Assembly: GCA_963930655.1 (NCBI GenBank)
Contig: OZ005619.1
Location: 20,855,752 to 20,919,751, forward strand
Source of the DNA: Myrica gale
Taxonomy: Eukaryota > Streptophyta > Magnoliopsida > Fagales > Myricaceae
Reading direction: 5' to 3'
DNA length: 64,000 nt
A model generated the notes under the pieces. The model saw only the letters and a program-made list of their open reading frames with translations. It was not told where the DNA came from and made no database searches. Numbering within the stretch: the first letter of the stretch is position 1; the number at the start of each line of letters is the position of its first letter. The position numbers and the translations under genes were made by a program. Below, in pieces: positions 59,967-64,000 of the stretch.

Positions 59967-60956
59967 TTTGGCAGTCGAAAGAGCTTCTGAAGCTATGGTT
60001 CTATTGATGAGATATGGAGATAAAGATTGGAGTTTTAAATATCAAACATATAGACCTAATGGTTGGCTATCCGTCTGTTAAAGGTGAAGGGTTATGGATT
60101 AGGTAGGAATTGTGAAGGAGTTGTACATCAAAGCTTGTAAGCAAAATCCTGATAGAGACTCTCCTAGGACATTAACTGACGTAGAGGCTGAGATTGCTAA
60201 ACCAAGAAGAAGATTTCAGAAACCTCGAGGAAATTTAGATTTTGTTTTAACTCATGTATTTGGTCATTTTGGGCAATATGAGAGCTACATACCGCCAACC
60301 GGACCACAGAAAAAATACAGTCTAATCTTTACCGTTAAGGAAAAGGAATAGGCTTTAGGATGACGATACTAGCAAGGATTCTTTTTACCATCCAAGGCAA
60401 AGATTCCTCGCAATTTATGTAGTGCCTTATTGGTGAGAGGTGAACAGGAGTTGCCGAGTTGTCCTTGATCTGGTTCTGCCCTTTGTGTTCATAATTAGAA
60501 ATCCAAAAGGGTTCCTTTCTTTACACATAAAAGTTGTGCTGTTTTAGCTTGCAGAGGGCGCTCTTCATTTTACTTGTTCGTGCTCATAAATTGCTCATAT
60601 CAGGATATGTAACTTTTAAGAAAAGTTCACACCAAAAGGAACGAGAGTGAAGCAGGCCCAACAAAAAAAAAACACAGAAGAATGAGAGAAATTAAGAGAG
60701 GGATTGGTTGTATTTGAGTTAGGTTGGGCCTACAAAGGTCCAGATTACGTTTAACGTTCTCAGTCCCCTTAATTAGTTGGACATGAGCTTGAGAGGATCA
60801 AATTTCTGGGCAACAAATCCGGGCTACGGGTGCTCCAAAAGGGTAATTAACAAGAGATTTTCTGAATGGCAACAAGAAGATAATATGTACCAATTAATGC
60901 AAGTAAATCATTCCATTCGAAAAAAAGATAGATATAATGATCCAATTATAAAGTTT
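59967..60956. other. Laccase upstream region
   Basis: Holds the laccase promoter and leader. A 79-codon frame (60112-60351, +) has no recognisable similarity. Nothing else seen. Confidence 0.35.
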
Positions 60957-61745
60957 AGGGTTAATGACAAAAATAGTCCCTGGGTTTTATGCCCTTTATC
61001 GATTTGGTCCCCGGGTTTTCAATTTGGTCACATAAGTCCTTAGGTTATCCTCATTTATCAATTTGGTCATTGGGTTTCCAATTTGGTCACATAAGTCCTT
61101 AGGTTATCCTCATTTATCAATTTGGTCCCTGGGTTTCCAATTTGGTCACATAAGTCCTTAAATTATCCTCATCTATCGATTTGATCCTTCCATCCAATTC
61201 TGTCTCCTCCGTGCACAGTCAGCTAACGGTGGGCCATGTCACCACCAATAACATCGCAACACGTGTATGCTTTTTTTATTATTAAAAAAAACTCACGTCC
61301 ACCTAACATATTCGTAAGAAATAAAAAAAAAAATCGAACGGGGAAACCCCCCCATTCGATCGAAAAAGAGAGCTTAGATCCATGTTTTACCAAAAATCAG
61401 TCATGACGGTTGTCAATTTTTCACGGAGCGAAGAGATATCCAATCTGAAGCCGTTAGTGATCTTTGAGCTTTGAATCGTGTCGTGGATTTTCTATTTGTC
61501 GCTCTCTATTTGCAGATTGATTTGGGGGTAGTGGCTCATTTTGATGAAACATCAAAGTAGAAATTGGACGGAAGGACCAAATCGATAAATGAGGATAACC
61601 TAAGGACTTATGTGACCAAATTGGAAACTTAGGGACCAAATTGATAGATGAGGATAACCTAAGGACTTATGTGACCAAATTGGAAACCCAGGGACCAAAT
61701 CGATAAAGGGCATAAAACTCAAGGACTATTTTGGTCATTAACCCT
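60957..61745. mobile_element. Foldback element, AGGGTTAATG-ended, with internal subrepeats
   Basis: Ends AGGGTTAATGAC at the left and its reverse complement at the right, flanked by a perfect 7-bp duplication AAAGTTT (60950-60956 and 61746-61752). Each arm holds repeats of a unit of about 60 bp containing TTTGGTCACATAAGTCCTTA with GGTTATCCTCATTTATC: three units in the left arm, two in the right. The inner arm shares CAGTCAGCTAACGGT and CCATCCAATTCTGTC with the element at 1061-3206, so the two are one family. The unpaired spacer (about 61340-61555) is unlike that of the other copy. Confidence 0.85.
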
Positions 61746-61752
61746 AAAGTTT

Positions 61753-63101
61753 ATGCTGCCCAAAATTTCACACGGACAATATTAAATAATTTATAGTTCA
61801 CTTATTTTGTTTATCTCACTTTAAATTGTATGCTAAAGAATTGCAGATGATCCTAATCTATTAATATGTATCTTATGAATTACCAATCATATTGTGGAGT
61901 AAATAACAAAAGTGAAAAAGGGTATGAAATTATAATTATATGTAATTTCCTGTCCGAACTGTATAGAACAATTTGGAGACAGATGGACATTTATTTCTGT
62001 CCATATGAAGTTTCGAATAACATGAACCTTATAATAAGGTACACTTATTATATTTTTTTCAAATTGTATTATATACCATTCAAATAATAGATTAAGATAA
62101 TCCTAAATTACTTTAAGGATTCCTAATCGAGCTGGAATAGTTTTACTTTACAGGTGAGTGCGGAAAAGCCAAAACCAGTTGGGTAGTTTTGTACCGAGAA
62201 AGCAACTTCATTCATAATTTAATAATCTCGCGTGGAAGCATCTGAGACTAACTTCACAAGCGGCAAGCGCTGACTTCATAATTGTGCTACTAGATAGTAA
62301 ATATTACTGTCACGACTTTTATTGAATATATACCCTTCACACATTATTTGGGATAAGAGAGAATCCTCAACGTAATCGCCATTGTGGTTTGAGATAAAAT
62401 CACAGAACTTTTTTTAGGATTAACTGTAAAGGGAAGGGAAGACAGAGCCAGGTGGATTCTGCTTGCGTGAAGAATCCACCAGCAAAATACGTTGATTTTG
62501 GTAGTTGTCCGTAGGCCCATGGGGCATATCAGTTCGTCAGCTGGCAATGAGGTGTGGAAAAGACTCTTTAGTGGAGATTGGGCTCCCCAACCTCGTCGAA
62601 TATGCCAGCCCAGTCAATTCTCACGCCCAAAGAACGATGGAATGAGTAGTCCGACTGTCGGTCCACGACCTCCGACCAATACCGGACCAGCACTTGTACA
62701 AGATTCAAGAGAATAAGAGCCCGATTTTGTAAAGGTCGAATGTACGCGGGGCTCCACAACGTACGGCAACTAACAAGACAACTAAGCCTGTTTGCAATAA
62801 TTTGTTTTTCAACTCCTTAAGACTGTTTGATTCCGTAGTTGTTATCTTCTTGGCCTCCATTTGTAGGAGTGCACGGAAGACGGGCTAGTTGTTTTACATT
62901 GATAGCTGTAAGCGATAAATCCATGGATGCCAAGCCGCGTTTCAACTACTAAAGACTTGTGTATTTTGAATCAAGAAAGTCGGAAAAAAAATAAATAAAT
63001 AAACTCCGAAGCCCCTTGGTATTCTCCCCGTTGCCTTCGGCTTCGCACAAAGATAGGAGCTGCCCAAATCCTATTAGTTAACGGTGGGTGGGTTAAATTG
63101 A
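61753..63101. other. Intergenic region between two foldback elements
   Basis: AT-rich near 61750-62150. The 62430-62760 part is GC-richer, with frames on both strands that I could not match to anything. Nothing supported. Confidence 0.35.
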
Positions 63102-63648
63102 AGGGAAATATACAAATAACACACTGGGTTTTAACGACTTTTGTGAAAACTCATCAGGTTTTAAAAAGTTTAAAATTGTTCACTAGGTTTATCATTTTTT
63201 TATGAAAACTCACTGAACTCAATGTCATTAGTCTCGTTTAACCAAAAATCCATTACATCCAATCACAATATGACACGTGTCACTAAATAATTTAACGGAC
63301 CTCTCCCATCACGCAACTCATGCCGACGGGTGGAGGAGGTCCACCCATGGCCGCCCAGAGGCGTCAGGTTCCCCCTCCACAGTGAAAAGGATCAGGGTGT
63401 TTTTTTTAAAATCAATAATATTTTTTTTTGTTAATTTTAGATTTATTTGTATTTTTTATTTATTTAGTGACACGTGTTATATTATAATTGGACGTGATGG
63501 ATTTTCCATTAAACAGGGCTAACGGTATTGAGTTCAGTGAGTTTTTATACAAAAATGATAAATCTAGTGAGTAATTTGAAACTTTTTAAAATCCGGTGAG
63601 TTTTCACAAAAGGCGATAAAACCTTGTGTGATATTTGTATATTTCTCT
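63102..63648. mobile_element. Foldback element, AGRGAAATATAC-ended, copy 2
   Basis: 547 bp. Left end AGGGAAATATACAAATAAC, right end the reverse complement of AGAGAAATATACAAATATC. A perfect 7-bp duplication AAATTGA lies at 63095-63101 and 63649-63655. The arms share AAACTCATCAGGTTTTAAAA, TGACACGTGTCACTAAATAA and GTTTAAC with the copy at 28779-29355. A short GC-rich spacer lies near 63300-63390. No coding capacity. Confidence 0.87.
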
Positions 63649-63655
63649 AAATTGA

Positions 63656-64000
63656 ATAAGAAACCTCATGTTATCCTTAACAATAAACACTACAAATTAA
63701 ATTTAAAGCTTATAAGTAATGAATTTTGTTTTTTATTTTGGCAAATAAATGATGCTCAAATTTCTCTAATTACATAAAAGAAAATGAAGTTTTGAATTTA
63801 TATATATTATATATTATATATAAGTCAAAGATAAGGTGCATGAGTGCTTTTGCGGTCCAACTTGCATAGAATAGTGCACTTCAACATGTTATAGGATAAT
63901 TACTGTTTACAAATCAGTGCATCCTTCAATGCCAACTCGGGAGTAGAGAGAGAGAGTATTTTGCCGTAGCACGTGTAGCTGTGACCCTTGCTGGGTCCAA
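63656..64000. other. AT-rich end of the window
   Basis: Contains an AT-rich run near 63800-63822 and a short GA repeat near 63946-63957. No gene seen. Confidence 0.35.

Noticed and set aside
60112-60351. 79-codon plus-strand frame with Lys/Arg-rich text
   Set aside because: Looks protein-like in composition, but I could not match it and no splice partners were found.
62344-62760. Overlapping frames on both strands in a GC-richer patch
   Set aside because: No family resemblance; likely chance frames.
1-64000. tRNA, rRNA, CRISPR and full LTR retrotransposons
   Set aside because: By eye I saw no tRNA-like arms with a GGTTCGA-type loop, no spaced repeat arrays, and no paired long terminal repeats with polyprotein frames.

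Overview
This is nuclear DNA from a flowering plant, almost certainly a eudicot. Every gene I recognise is a plant-type, intron-bearing gene with GT-AG splice sites, AT-rich introns and wide AT-rich spacers, and the proteins match Arabidopsis families closely. It is gene-rich euchromatin peppered with small DNA transposons. I saw no rRNA, tRNA, CRISPR or complete LTR retrotransposon. I cannot name the species; a woody rosid is a guess.

Layout. At 0-5 kb there is a small conserved plant gene (-), a nested transposon complex (a hAT-like element inside a foldback element) and a decayed PPR gene piece. At 5-12 kb lies a long auxilin-like J-protein gene (-). At 14.4-17.4 kb a hAT-like element appears to carry the first two coding exons of pheophytinase (+). 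At 19-27 kb are a mitochondrial gamma carbonic anhydrase (-) and a soluble inorganic pyrophosphatase (-). At 28.8-30.5 kb is a cluster of MITEs. From 31.9 to 48 kb come RER1 (+), an alpha/beta hydrolase (-), a TMEM53-like hydrolase (+), phosphopantetheine adenylyltransferase COAD (+) and syntaxin SYP112 (+). From 48.5 to 60 kb come a DYW-type PPR editing factor (+), glucose-6-phosphate 1-epimerase (-), an RCC1-repeat protein (+) and a laccase (-). The last 4 kb holds two more foldback elements.

Exon models were built by hand from splice sites and reading phase. For auxilin-like, pyrophosphatase, RER1, TMEM53-like, COAD, epimerase, RCC1 and laccase the summed exon lengths divide by three and give full-length proteins. 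Two genes do not: the gamma carbonic anhydrase has one extra base near its 3' end and the alpha/beta hydrolase lacks one base in its last exon. The carbonic anhydrase also has Asn in place of a metal-binding His. Either both genes are decaying or the sequence has isolated indel errors.

The genes are not an operon or pathway. The order pyrophosphatase, RER1, TMEM53-like, COAD, SYP112 matches, from memory, Arabidopsis At2g18230-At2g18260, so this is a conserved ancestral block with insertions. The most interesting structures are the transposon carrying pheophytinase exons and the AGGG-ended foldback family with 7-bp target duplications.
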